Shown one piece after another: positions 34,465-43,084 of a stretch of 64,000 bases of DNA (within the stretch, counting starts at the first letter, position 1; every line of letters starts with the position of its first letter). A program made the position numbers and the translations under genes. The notes under the pieces are model-generated. The model was not told the origin of the DNA and made no database searches. It worked only from the letters and a program-made list of their open reading frames with translations. Source of the stretch: Ereboglobus luteus (GTDB taxonomy: Bacteria > Verrucomicrobiota > Verrucomicrobiia > Opitutales > Opitutaceae); assembly GCF_003096195.1 (NCBI RefSeq), contig NZ_CP023004.1, positions 1,902,501 to 1,966,500 of the forward strand, in the 5' to 3' direction.

Positions 34465-36126
34465 CTATTTCCCCAACAATTCCCCGGCGTGGGCGAGGGC
34501 GCTTTTGGCGGTGCGGTCTCCAAGCATGCGGGCGAGCTCGCTCACGCGGGCCTTGCGGTCTTCGTGGATCGGCTCGATTTCGACAACAGTGCGGTTTTTC
34601 GACTGGTCTTTTGTCACAACAAGATGATTTGCCGCCTGCGCCGCGACTTGCGGCAGGTGCGTGACGCAGAGCACTTGGTGGTTGCGCGCGATGGCCGCCA
34701 TTTTTTCGCCGACCACTTTTCCGATTTCGCCGCCGACGTTGGCATCGACTTCGTCGAACACAAGCAGCGGCACTTCGTCGAGGTCGGCGAGCACGGTTTT
34801 TAACGCGAGCATCACGCGCGCAAGCTCGCCGCTCGATGCAACCCGGTTGAGCGGAAGCGGCGGCTCGCCGATGTTTGGCGAGAAGAGAAACTCGCAGCCG
34901 CAATCGCCCGTCGGCCCCGGCTCGGCGAGCGAGGTGATGCTCACGCGGAAATCGGCCTTTTTGAAACCGAGCTGGGCGATGCTTTTGGCGGCGACCTTGG
35001 CGAGTTCCTTGGATGCCTTTTCGCGAACTTCGCGCAGTGCTTGCGCGGCTTTTTTCATGGCGCGTGAGGCATCGGAGATTTGTTTTTCGATGCGCGCGAG
35101 CGAGCCTTCGATGTCGCCTTGGATTTCAAGGCGACGGCGCATGTCGTCGCGCGCGGCGATGACGGCGCGGACGTCGTTGCCGTGCTTGCGGCGGGCGTCG
35201 AGCCACGCGTCCATGCGGGCTTGCAGTTCGGCGGCCTGTTCGGGGTCGAATTGGTATTCGCCGCCGAGGGCCTCGAATTCCGAGCCGAGGTCGGCGAGTT
35301 CGAGCGAGGCGGAGGAAAGGCGGTCGGCGAGCGCCTTGCTGGCGGGGTCGAGTGTTTCAAGATGGCGTGCCTCGCGCACAAGCGCGGCGATTCGCGCGGT
35401 CGCGCCGTCCTCGCCCATGAGTCCCTCGGAAAGCGCGGAGGCGAGGCTGATGAGTTCCTGCGCGCGGCTTTGGCGCTGGAAATCGCGCTCGAGGTTTTCA
35501 ACGGCTTCCTCGGTGAGTTCGAGCGAGTCGAGTTTGGCGAGCTGGGTTTCCAGAAAATCGATCTGGTCGGGCGAGAGGCGGGTTTCCTTGGTGATGCGAT
35601 CGCGCTCGGCGAGGAGCTCGCGCCACGCGCGGTATTTTTCCTGGTAGGCGGAGAGCTCGGGCGAGGCGCGGCCGAAGAGGTCGAGCAGTTCGAGCTGGCA
35701 GTTTTCCTTGAGCAGGCGGCGCGGTTCGCTCGGGCCGTGAAAGTCGATCCAAGCCTCGCCGAGTTGCTGGAGTGTCGAGAGCGAGGCGAGGCCGCCGTTG
35801 ACGGTGATCTTGGGGGCTTTTTCGCGGGCGAGGCTGCGTTTCAGGATGAGCAGGCCGTCGTCGCATTCGGGCAGGTCGAGCGAGGCGAGCAGGGCGTTGA
35901 TTTTTTTCTCGCTCTTGAAAAAGAGCGCGGCCTCGACTTCGCACGAAGGCGCGCCCTGGCGGATGAGGGTTTTGTCCGCGCGCTCGCCGGCGAGCAGGCT
36001 GAGCGCGCCGAGGAGGATGCTTTTGCCCGCGCCGGTTTCGCCTGTGACGGCGGTGAAGCCGGGCTCGAAGTCGAGCGAGACTTCCTTAAGCAAGGCCAGG
36101 TTTTTGATGCGGATCGATTGAAGCAT
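34465..36126 (-). CDS. recN: DNA repair protein RecN
   Basis: 553 residues from ATG 36126 (MLQSIRIKNLALLKEVSLDFEPG). An SMC-like ATPase for double-strand break repair. Walker A is GETGAGKSILLGAL (~30-40), followed by the Q-loop region (DKTLIRQG), two coiled-coil arms (~150-340), signature SSGELARVMLALK, Walker B LLVFDEVDANVGGEIG, and the H-loop VTHLPQVAA. Full length, no anomaly. It stands alone on the minus strand between a REP-like palindrome and the divergent gene at 36392. RecJ and AddAB-like genes elsewhere in the window belong to the same repair process. Confidence 0.95.
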   Translation of the reverse strand: MLQSIRIKNLALLKEVSLDFEPGFTAVTGETGAGKSILLGALSLLAGERADKTLIRQGAPSCEVEAALFFKSEKKINALLASLDLPECDDGLLILKRSLAREKAPKITVNGGLASLSTLQQLGEAWIDFHGPSEPRRLLKENCQLELLDLFGRASPELSAYQEKYRAWRELLAERDRITKETRLSPDQIDFLETQLAKLDSLELTEEAVENLERDFQRQSRAQELISLASALSEGLMGEDGATARIAALVREARHLETLDPASKALADRLSSASLELADLGSEFEALGGEYQFDPEQAAELQARMDAWLDARRKHGNDVRAVIAARDDMRRRLEIQGDIEGSLARIEKQISDASRAMKKAAQALREVREKASKELAKVAAKSIAQLGFKKADFRVSITSLAEPGPTGDCGCEFLFSPNIGEPPLPLNRVASSGELARVMLALKTVLADLDEVPLLVFDEVDANVGGEIGKVVGEKMAAIARNHQVLCVTHLPQVAAQAANHLVVTKDQSKNRTVVEIEPIHEDRKARVSELARMLGDRTAKSALAHAGELLGK

Positions 36127-36391
36127 GGGCGGGCGGAAAATTGGAGGCTGCAATTATGGGCATACTAAAACCGCGAGACTTTCAAGCCGAAGCGGGGGCG
36201 CGGCGCATTGGAGATGGCTTGTCGCAAAAAATGCCGCGCAAGCGGCCCGGCGCCCACGGATTTCGTCGGGAAAATTTGTGTTTATGTTTTACAAAAAACT
36301 ATTGTTTATTTGCTTACAACGATGAGGCCGTTCGGCAAAAGTGCCTCGTTAGATTTGGAACCAACATATTTTTTAGGACACTATTCCAGTC

Positions 36392-37153
36392 ATGAATGCC
36401 ACAATCATGCCCCTTGGCAAACTGCGGAAAGCGGCGGCGATCGCATTGCTTCTCCTGCCCGCCCAATTCGTGCTTGTGTTTGCCGCGCCTGACAAGAAGG
36501 CCGCCTATTTCAGTGACGCGACGACGCCAAACATCGTGGCGCTTCTCCCAATGCCGCCGGATGCGGGAACGCAGGAGGAGCAGGCCGACCGCGAGAGCAG
36601 TTTCGCCGTTTATTCCGCGCGCACGCCCGAGCAGACGACCAAGGGCAAGGCGCAGGACAAACTGAATATGTTTCATTTTTCGCCAAGCATCGGCCCCGCG
36701 TTCAAGAAGGGAGCCATTCCCAAAACCGAGGCGCTTTTTGCTCAAGTTGACCGCGAGGTGCAGGCAATGATTACCAATGCGAAAAAGTATTATCAACGTC
36801 CGTATCCGGCGCAGGTTGACTCGGAGCGTTTCAAGGACGCGATTGCGAAGGGCGACACCGGCTCCTACCCGAGCAGGAACTCCACGCTGGGCACGCTTTA
36901 CGCGCTTTTGCTCGCCGAGTTTTTCCCCGACCAACGGGCCGCGATTTTGGAGCAGGGGCGCGAGGCAGGCTGGCTGCGCGTGCAGGGCGGCGTGGTGACG
37001 CCGCTGGATGTTTACGCGGGGCGCGTGCTCGGTCGCTCGCTTGCATCCTCGCTCGCGCGGAATCCGCAATTTCTGATCGATTTTGAGGAGGCTCGCGCGG
37101 AACTTGCGGCGGCCATGGCGCCCAAGGCGGATGCACCCGCCGTGAAAAAATAA
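36392..37153 (+). CDS. Secreted PAP2/class A acid phosphatase-like protein lacking catalytic histidines
   Basis: 253 residues with a signal peptide ending near FAAPD (~32). The region 120-215 follows the class A non-specific acid phosphatase pattern: KKYYQRP (~131-137), GSYPSRNST (157-165) in place of GSYPSGHT, ALLLAEFFPDQRAAILEQGREAG (a conserved family helix), and RVQGGVVTPLDVYAGR in place of SRVxCGxHWxSDVxAGR. Both catalytic His positions (PSGH His to Asn163; the second to Val202) are replaced, and the Ser of the SR pair is Leu195, while Arg196 and Asp206 remain. The fold should persist without the phosphohistidine chemistry, so this is a predicted pseudo-enzyme or a protein with a new role. 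No neighbour indicates its partner. Confidence 0.7.
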   Translation: MNATIMPLGKLRKAAAIALLLLPAQFVLVFAAPDKKAAYFSDATTPNIVALLPMPPDAGTQEEQADRESSFAVYSARTPEQTTKGKAQDKLNMFHFSPSIGPAFKKGAIPKTEALFAQVDREVQAMITNAKKYYQRPYPAQVDSERFKDAIAKGDTGSYPSRNSTLGTLYALLLAEFFPDQRAAILEQGREAGWLRVQGGVVTPLDVYAGRVLGRSLASSLARNPQFLIDFEEARAELAAAMAPKADAPAVKK

Positions 37154-37284
37154 GACGACGGCATTGAAGGCGGATTGTTTGCGGACGCGTGAAAACGCTG
37201 CCTTCGTCAGCGGGGTGCTTTGGGGAAAATTATCCAAACGCGGGGCTTCACGTCGCGGGTGATTCGTGCATTGATGTGCGGGTT

Positions 37285-37758
37285 ATGCGCGAAGTCCTTG
37301 TCCGCAACTCACACCGCCGCTTGAGGCTCGACCGGAAGTGTCGCGCCGCGCTTGAGCGCGCCATCGGCGTGCTTGATGAAAACCGCGCGAAGTTCCTCGG
37401 CGGATGCCCCGATGGCGAGCTGTCGATTGTGTTTCTGTCCGACGCGGCGCTGGCAAAGTTGCACGACGAATTTCTAAACGACCCGACGACAACCGACGTT
37501 ATTACCTTCGAGGGCGCGCCGGAGTTTGGCGTGGCGGGCGAGGTGTGCGTGTCGGCGGACACCGCCGCGAATTACGCACGGGCGCACGGGCGCGAATTCG
37601 CGGAGGAATTGATGTTATACGTCGCGCACGGCTGGCTGCACCTGGCGGGTTACGACGACTTGCAACCCGCCAAAAAGCGCAGGATGCGTGCCGCCGAAAA
37701 CCGCGCGATGACGTTGCTGCGCAAGGCGGACGCGCTGCCGGGTTTTGTTTATAAATGA
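37285..37758 (+). CDS. ybeY: Endoribonuclease YbeY (rRNA maturation factor)
   Basis: 157 residues from ATG 37285 (the longer frame from 37189 has no family similarity). The zinc motif HxxxHxxGYDD appears as AHGWLHLAGYDD (three ligands: two His plus the following His/Asp position), and the preceding NDPTTTDVITFEG is the other family signature. YbeY is a metallo-endoribonuclease needed for 16S rRNA 3'-end processing and ribosome quality control. The first ~25 residues are basic. Downstream DNA turns AT-rich and the next gene is convergent. Confidence 0.9.
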   Translation: MREVLVRNSHRRLRLDRKCRAALERAIGVLDENRAKFLGGCPDGELSIVFLSDAALAKLHDEFLNDPTTTDVITFEGAPEFGVAGEVCVSADTAANYARAHGREFAEELMLYVAHGWLHLAGYDDLQPAKKRRMRAAENRAMTLLRKADALPGFVYK

Positions 37759-37855
37759 ATTTCGCGCGCGGTATATAAACGAAAAAAACCAAGGCCGTGT
37801 CTGTTTGTATGAAACATGGAGTTTGTGATTATTTTCCATGTTTCATTATTATTTT

Positions 37856-38740
37856 TCAACGAAGAGGATGCACTATATATGGTAATGCACGCTCTGCTTT
37901 GTCGGCATACGTTTTGAAGGACTTGAGTTTTTCGAGCACGATTTTCAAAATGGGCTCAAAATGCTTTTTCCCCATTCGAACCTCGGTATCAACCATTTTG
38001 ACATCGAGTTCATTGGACTTGTTGTTCCATGGAAGCGTTTCAGCATGTAGTTTTTTCAGCTGGTCGACATCCATGTCGTTTTGATACTTTTGACAACCAG
38101 CCAAGGCAGTCTTGACATCCATGACGAGAGAGCGTCCGCAATCTGCTATTATACTATTAAAGAGCAGGATTGCTTTTTTGGCGTCCTCGGGCTTCGCCGT
38201 TTTTACGGCAACTGCGACCTGAACCTTGGTCTTTGCTGCTCGAGCCCTGGCCTTGGCAATGTTGGCTGAGAAAATTTTTTCGAAGTTTTTTAGTTGAGCT
38301 TCCAAACCATTGATTTGCGTGGCCCTGCTCTCCGCGCTGTTTACCGATGTGTCATATCGCTGCATTGCTCTCTTGGTGATGGCATTCAGTTCCTTCTCCA
38401 AAAACTTCACGCCTTTTTTATAAAGTGTGGATTGTTGTGTGTCTGCTTCATAGAGCAGCTCCATGAGGGGGATTGTATATCCCGAAGCCATCTTCTTCAG
38501 CGATTCGAGACGGCGTTTCATCATGTCCAGCTTGTCTTTTAGCTGCTTTGGCGTGCTCTTGGGTCCCATTCTCTCGAAATCTGCGAATGCGTTGTCGAAC
38601 TCCTTAAGGGTTACGGTTAGGTCTTTATTGGATCGCAACCAGCATTTCTTCACACTTTCGACCGGTTTTTTCATTTTGGTCATCGCCTCAAAAGAGGCTC
38701 CCGCGTCTTTCCAGAGATCAGCCAGATTTTCATTAGCCAT
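37856..38740 (-). CDS. Unknown protein with helical coiled-coil character, AT-rich gene
   Basis: 294 residues, no signal peptide and no transmembrane helix. It is Lys/Glu/Ala-rich with long helices (DKLDMMKRRLESLKKM, EKELNAITKRAMQRY, ARARAAKTKVQVAVAVKTAKP), so a helical bundle or coiled coil is likely. I recognise no family. The gene's base composition is clearly more AT-rich than its neighbours, as are both flanks (37760-37855 and 38741-38930), which suggests an origin outside the core genome or a lineage-specific insertion. It is isolated: convergent to ybeY, and upstream of the sialate esterase in the same direction but 190 bp away behind a hairpin. The start ATG at 38740 follows AT-rich DNA. 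Confidence 0.55.
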   Translation of the reverse strand: MANENLADLWKDAGASFEAMTKMKKPVESVKKCWLRSNKDLTVTLKEFDNAFADFERMGPKSTPKQLKDKLDMMKRRLESLKKMASGYTIPLMELLYEADTQQSTLYKKGVKFLEKELNAITKRAMQRYDTSVNSAESRATQINGLEAQLKNFEKIFSANIAKARARAAKTKVQVAVAVKTAKPEDAKKAILLFNSIIADCGRSLVMDVKTALAGCQKYQNDMDVDQLKKLHAETLPWNNKSNELDVKMVDTEVRMGKKHFEPILKIVLEKLKSFKTYADKAERALPYIVHPLR

Positions 38741-38873
38741 GGTTTTATTCTTTAGGGTTTAGTATTGGATTGTATTATTATTTCGTGCGTCAAAACGAAC
38801 GATGGATTAAACCCAGTAGCGCTTGGCTTTGCTGTCAATGGACGTGTGATTACAAAGCACACGTATTTTTATA

Positions 38874-38907
38874 ATCGCAGCCTGAATCTTGAAACTCAGG
38901 CTGCGAT
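38874..38907. terminator. Perfect 12-bp hairpin downstream of the sialate esterase gene
   Basis: ATCGCAGCCTGA (38874-38885) and TCAGGCTGCGAT (38896-38907) enclose a 10-base loop, 24 bp after the stop of the minus-strand gene at 38931. It lacks a good T run on the minus strand, so termination is probable but not certain. Confidence 0.5.
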
Positions 38908-38930
38908 ACTGTCATATAAACATATGATTA

Positions 38931-40454
38931 TCACTTCCAATCGTCGCTGCGGAAGGGCGAGGCGGGGAGGTCGGCGCCGTTGTAGAGCGGGGCGGGCGGG
39001 TCGTTGTCCCATGCGTAGCGGACGGCGACGGGCTCTTTCACGCGTTCGCTGGACACGACGATGGTTTCGCCTTCGATGCGCGCTTGCGCGGGGAAGAATC
39101 TTTTGTCGGCCCCGGCTATGACAAAGCCGGGAAGGTTCGGGTCTTTCGACTTCAACCCGGCGGCGTGGTCAAACTTCACTCGCAGTGCGCTGTTTTCCTT
39201 GGAGACTCCGGCAAACATCGGGCCGGAGTATTCGCCGCCGAGTTTGTAGGTATGGGCGAAGGCGTTGAGCGCGAGGCGGAGGCCGACGTCCTGCTTGTTT
39301 CTGGGATGGATGTCGTTGCTGGCGCCGATGTCGATTGTGACGGCCTGGCCGGTATTGGGGAGCTTGAGCGCGTATTCCTGCGCCTCGCGCAGAAACGCCC
39401 AGTTGTTGCCCCGGGCGTAGTTGGCGAGCTGCACGTAGTAGAAGGGGATGTCGCCTTGCTGGAAGTCGGCGCGCCACTGGCGGATCATCGTGGGGAAGAG
39501 CGTGCGGTATTCGGCGTAGCGGGAGGCGTTGGCCTCGCCTTGATACCAGATCACGCCGCGTATGGCGGCGGGGACGAACGGGGCGATCATGCCGTTGTAG
39601 AGCGAGCAGGGGGCGCGGCGGCTGGTGGGCCCCTCGGGTTTTTTGGGCGCGGCGGTCGTGAAGTTTTTGCCCTCCTTCTTGGCGGTGTCGCGATTCTTTT
39701 TCCACTGGTCGGAATCCTTCTCGTATTTCTCGGCGCGGTAGGGGTATGATTTCACCTCATCCTGCCAGCGTTCGAAGACCGCGCGCGCGGCGGTGTCGGA
39801 GGCCAGTCCTTGCAGGCTCATCCACGGCTCGATTTGCGTGCCGCCCCACGAGCTGTTGAGCAGGCCGATTGGGACGTTGAGTTTTTTGAAGAGTTCGCGT
39901 CCGAAGAAAAACGCGGTGGCGGAAAACTCGCCCGCCGTCTCGGGGCTGCACACGGTCCATTCGCCGACGGCGTCGTCGGCGGGCGTGGTGGAGGGGACGA
40001 GCTTTGTCTTGAAATGCCGGATGAGCGGATAGTTCGCGGCGGCGATTTCGTTCTTGGCGTTGTTCATGGGTTTGACGACCCACGCCATGTTCGACTGGCC
40101 GGAGCAGAGCCACACTTCGCCGACGAGGACGTTGCCCACGGTGACGGTGTTCTTCCCCTTGGCAACGAGGTTGGCGGGCGTGGCGTTGGCGGGCATGGGC
40201 GCGAGTTTCACGCTCCAGCGTCCCATGTCGTCGGCGGTGGCCGAGACGGTTTGCGACTGGAAGGTGACGGTGACTTTTTCGCCGGGATCGGCGCGACCCC
40301 AGACGGGCACGTCCTTGTCGCGCTGGAGCACGGCGTTGTCGCGAAAATAGGGTGAGAACACGACGTCGGCGGCTGCGGTCGTGAGCGAGATTGCGAGGAG
40401 CGCGGCAAGCGCGACGAGGCGGTTTCGCGAGTGGATGGGTTTTTGAGTGATCAT
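38931..40454 (-). CDS. Sialate O-acetylesterase family protein (SGNH hydrolase), secreted
   Basis: 507 residues. An N-terminal signal peptide (LVALAALLAISLTTAAA) precedes an Ig-like domain (PYFRDNAVLQRDKDVPVWGRADPGEKVTV) and the SGNH esterase: LCSGQSNM carries the nucleophile Ser, LNSSWGGTQIEPW and GVIWYQGEANAS follow (oxyanion Gly/Asn), with the His near the C-terminal part. Family members remove O-acetyl groups from sialic acids or from hemicellulose side chains; exact substrate is open. 27 bp upstream of it on the same strand is a double F5/8-C protein, so the two are almost certainly one operon for glycan use. Confidence 0.88.
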   Translation of the reverse strand: MITQKPIHSRNRLVALAALLAISLTTAAADVVFSPYFRDNAVLQRDKDVPVWGRADPGEKVTVTFQSQTVSATADDMGRWSVKLAPMPANATPANLVAKGKNTVTVGNVLVGEVWLCSGQSNMAWVVKPMNNAKNEIAAANYPLIRHFKTKLVPSTTPADDAVGEWTVCSPETAGEFSATAFFFGRELFKKLNVPIGLLNSSWGGTQIEPWMSLQGLASDTAARAVFERWQDEVKSYPYRAEKYEKDSDQWKKNRDTAKKEGKNFTTAAPKKPEGPTSRRAPCSLYNGMIAPFVPAAIRGVIWYQGEANASRYAEYRTLFPTMIRQWRADFQQGDIPFYYVQLANYARGNNWAFLREAQEYALKLPNTGQAVTIDIGASNDIHPRNKQDVGLRLALNAFAHTYKLGGEYSGPMFAGVSKENSALRVKFDHAAGLKSKDPNLPGFVIAGADKRFFPAQARIEGETIVVSSERVKEPVAVRYAWDNDPPAPLYNGADLPASPFRSDDWK

Positions 40455-40481
40455 GTTTGTGAGAGTGGTTGCGGGTTGGAC

Positions 40482-41561
40482 TCAGCGTTCGGTTTGCGCG
40501 TAGGCCTCGACTTCGGTGGTGAAGCAATACGTGGGGTTGAACCCTTTTTTCTCGGTGTGGTTGCCGAGGTAGGTGAGGCGGACGTGCCGGGCGAGCGTGG
40601 GCGTGAATTCGAAGAGCTTCACTTCCGCCTGGCCGAGCGGGAAGTCGTGGCGTCCAACCTCGGTGTAGTTCACGCCGTCGTAGCTGACGGAAACGGCGAT
40701 GGTTTTTGTGGAGCCGAAGTTCGGCACGCCGACGCGCACGTGGGTGAGCTTGGCGGTCGTGTTCAGGTCAATGGTCACGTTTTTCGGAAATTTGTTCGCG
40801 GGGTTGGTGGCGAAGGTGGCGCCCCGGCGCATTGCCCAGAGGCCATCGTTGATGCCGGTGTCCCAGCCGGTGGTGTTGGGCGCGTCGCAGGTGTGGGGTT
40901 TGCCGAGGGCGAGGTTCATCACGAGGCCGCTCGGCAGACGGCCGGGGCGAAGCTCCTTCTTCGGGTCGGCCTTCGGCGGGGGCGGTTTCTGGTCAGCGGC
41001 GAGGCCGCTTTGCGTCGGGCCGCCGGCGGTGCCGAACACCTCCACTTCGGTGATGAAGCAAAATGCGGGGGAGTAGGCGCCGGCTTTTTCCGAATGGTTG
41101 CCCGTGAATGTGAGCCGGACGTAGCGCGCCTTGACGGGTTTGAATTGGTAGAGGTGGTTGTCGTTTTTCCCCATCTCAAAATCATGGCTGCCGACATCCT
41201 TGTATTTCTTGCCATTTTCGCTGGTTGCAATGACCACGGTTTTCGTCGACCCAAAGTTTGGCGTGCCAACAAACACGGCCGAGATTACCTGTGTTTTTTC
41301 GAGGTCGATGACGACGCCTTTCGGAAATTCGTTGGTGTTGCCCGACGCGTAGGTGTTGGCTTTGTCGGTCACCCACGAGCCGTTCGTGAGGCCTGGATCC
41401 CAGCCGTGCTTGTTTGTATCGCTCGAAAAGTAGGGCTTTCCAAGCGCGAGATTGGGCCCGAGGTTTTTGGGCAGTTGGTCGGGTGTGATGGCGGCGTTTG
41501 CAAACGCGCAGGCCAGCAATGCGAGCGAGACGGTCAATGACCGGCGGAGTCGATGTGTCAT
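40482..41561 (-). CDS. Secreted protein with two F5/8 type C (discoidin-like) domains
   Basis: 359 residues: signal peptide (VSLALLACAFANA), then two homologous modules of ~140 residues (about 35-175 and 220-355). Each has NLALGKP near its start, WDPGLTNG/WDTGINDG, an EFPKGVVIDL / KFPKNVTIDL strand, VGTPNFGSTKT/VGVPNFGSTKT, and a terminal VRLTFTGNHSEK / VRLTYLGNHTEK followed by EVEVFG/EVEAYA. These are jelly-roll carbohydrate-binding modules. A Pro-rich linker (QKPPPPKADPKK) joins them. No catalytic domain, so it is likely a carbohydrate-binding helper of the esterase encoded 27 bp downstream. Confidence 0.8.
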   Translation of the reverse strand: MTHRLRRSLTVSLALLACAFANAAITPDQLPKNLGPNLALGKPYFSSDTNKHGWDPGLTNGSWVTDKANTYASGNTNEFPKGVVIDLEKTQVISAVFVGTPNFGSTKTVVIATSENGKKYKDVGSHDFEMGKNDNHLYQFKPVKARYVRLTFTGNHSEKAGAYSPAFCFITEVEVFGTAGGPTQSGLAADQKPPPPKADPKKELRPGRLPSGLVMNLALGKPHTCDAPNTTGWDTGINDGLWAMRRGATFATNPANKFPKNVTIDLNTTAKLTHVRVGVPNFGSTKTIAVSVSYDGVNYTEVGRHDFPLGQAEVKLFEFTPTLARHVRLTYLGNHTEKKGFNPTYCFTTEVEAYAQTER

Positions 41562-41700
41562 GTGTCAGGGATGTTTTTGGGTTTTTGCGGGAGATGAAAA
41601 GCAACGCCCGTTTCGGGACGGGAACTGTTTGTAATCTGGACTACCGTAAGGCTTTTGGAGGCCGGTTCAAGAAAGGGATTTTGCGTTTCCGGCGATGCGC

Positions 41701-42987
41701 TTATTTGCGGCCCAAAATCGTCACGCCTTGAATCGCGGTGATGGCGGCCTGCAACTGGCGGTCGGGCATTATTTCCGTGCCGAGGCGCTCCTTGAACTCG
41801 GCGGGGTCGGCGGCGAGATCGGGCCGGGAAAGTTGCAGCCCGATGTTTTCCTCCTCCTTTGGCTCCAGCACGACTTCGATCTGCGGCGCGACACCGCGCT
41901 CATGGATGGTCACGCCGCTTGGCGTAAAATAACGGGCGGTTGTCAGTCGCATGCCCTCGCCGTTTTTAAGTTTAAAAACACTTTGAACCGAGCCCTTGCC
42001 GAAGGAGCGCTCGCCGACGATCACGGCGCGGTTTGTGTCCTTCAGCGCGCCCGCCACGATTTCGGCCGCGCTCGCGCTGTTCGCGTTGATCAGGACCGCC
42101 ACGGGAACGTCGATCGGCGGCTCGTCCGAGCCGGAGCGAAACTCCTCGCGATCCCCCGGCGCCCGGCCCTGCGTGAACAGGATCAACTCTCCTTTTTTGA
42201 AAAACGGCTCCGCCACATCAATCGCCGAGTCGAGGACGCCCCCGGGATTGTTGCGCAGGTCGATGATGAGGCTGGTTGCGTTTTGCGAGGCGAGTGCGTT
42301 GAGCGCCTTGTAGAATTCCTCGCCGGTGCGGTCGGTGAATTGCGTGATCTGGAGGTAGCCGACATCGCCCTCCAGCAGGCGCGCATTGCGGACGCTTTCG
42401 GATTGGATTTTTTCGCGCGTGAGCGTGACGGTGAACTCGCGATTTTCCGACGTGCGGAATAAACCGACGTCAACCTTGGTCTTGGGTTTGCCGCGCAGTT
42501 TTTCCACGACGCCGTCCATTGTCGGATTTTCAAGCGCGACGCCGTCGATGCTTCTGATTTCGTCGCCGCGCCGGATGCCCGCGCGCTCGCCGGGCGTGTT
42601 CGGCATCGGGGTGATGACGCGCACGCGCTCCTTGCGCAGCTCGATCTGCACGCCGATGCCGCCGAACTCGCTGGTCATTCCCTCCTCGAGTTCGCGGAAA
42701 TATTTTTCCTCAAGAAACTCGGAGTGCGGATCGAGCGATTCGAGGACGCCGTGCAGCGCGGATTTAGCGAGCTCGGGCGCGCGCGATTTTTCCGGGTCCA
42801 CGTATTTGTTGTTCACGAGCGTCATCACATCGCGCACATAGGCGGACGCCTTGCGCAGCTCGCCGTCGGGCAGAATGCCGATCGCAATCGCGACCCGCTC
42901 GACGCCGCCAATCAACAGTATCCCCAGCGCGACACCGCAGGCGACGGTCAGGATGGTTCGAAATGTGGATGAATGGGAGGGCTTCAC
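41701..42987 (-). CDS. S41 family carboxyl-terminal processing peptidase (CtpA-like)
   Basis: 428 residues. An N-terminal membrane anchor or signal (ILTVACGVALGILLIGG) leads to a helical segment, a PDZ domain (~95-185, FGGIGVQIELRKERVRVITPMPNTPGERAGIRRGDEI) and the protease core: SLIIDLRNNPGGVLDSA, INANSASAAEI with catalytic Ser, and GERSFGKGSVQ with catalytic Lys. CtpA/Prc proteases act in the periplasm on C-termini of lipoproteins, penicillin-binding proteins or secreted substrates. The C-terminal ~80 residues (ADPAEFKERLGTEIMP...) are a usual extension. Upstream and downstream genes are not functionally tied. Confidence 0.92.
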   Translation of the reverse strand: MKPSHSSTFRTILTVACGVALGILLIGGVERVAIAIGILPDGELRKASAYVRDVMTLVNNKYVDPEKSRAPELAKSALHGVLESLDPHSEFLEEKYFRELEEGMTSEFGGIGVQIELRKERVRVITPMPNTPGERAGIRRGDEIRSIDGVALENPTMDGVVEKLRGKPKTKVDVGLFRTSENREFTVTLTREKIQSESVRNARLLEGDVGYLQITQFTDRTGEEFYKALNALASQNATSLIIDLRNNPGGVLDSAIDVAEPFFKKGELILFTQGRAPGDREEFRSGSDEPPIDVPVAVLINANSASAAEIVAGALKDTNRAVIVGERSFGKGSVQSVFKLKNGEGMRLTTARYFTPSGVTIHERGVAPQIEVVLEPKEEENIGLQLSRPDLAADPAEFKERLGTEIMPDRQLQAAITAIQGVTILGRK

Positions 42988-43084
42988 GGGCTGCGGATTA
43001 TTTTTGAAAATATAGACTGTGGCTCAACGGTCTTGTTGTAAATGGATTCGTCAACCGTTCTGTCATAATTCAACCTCACCTCCC

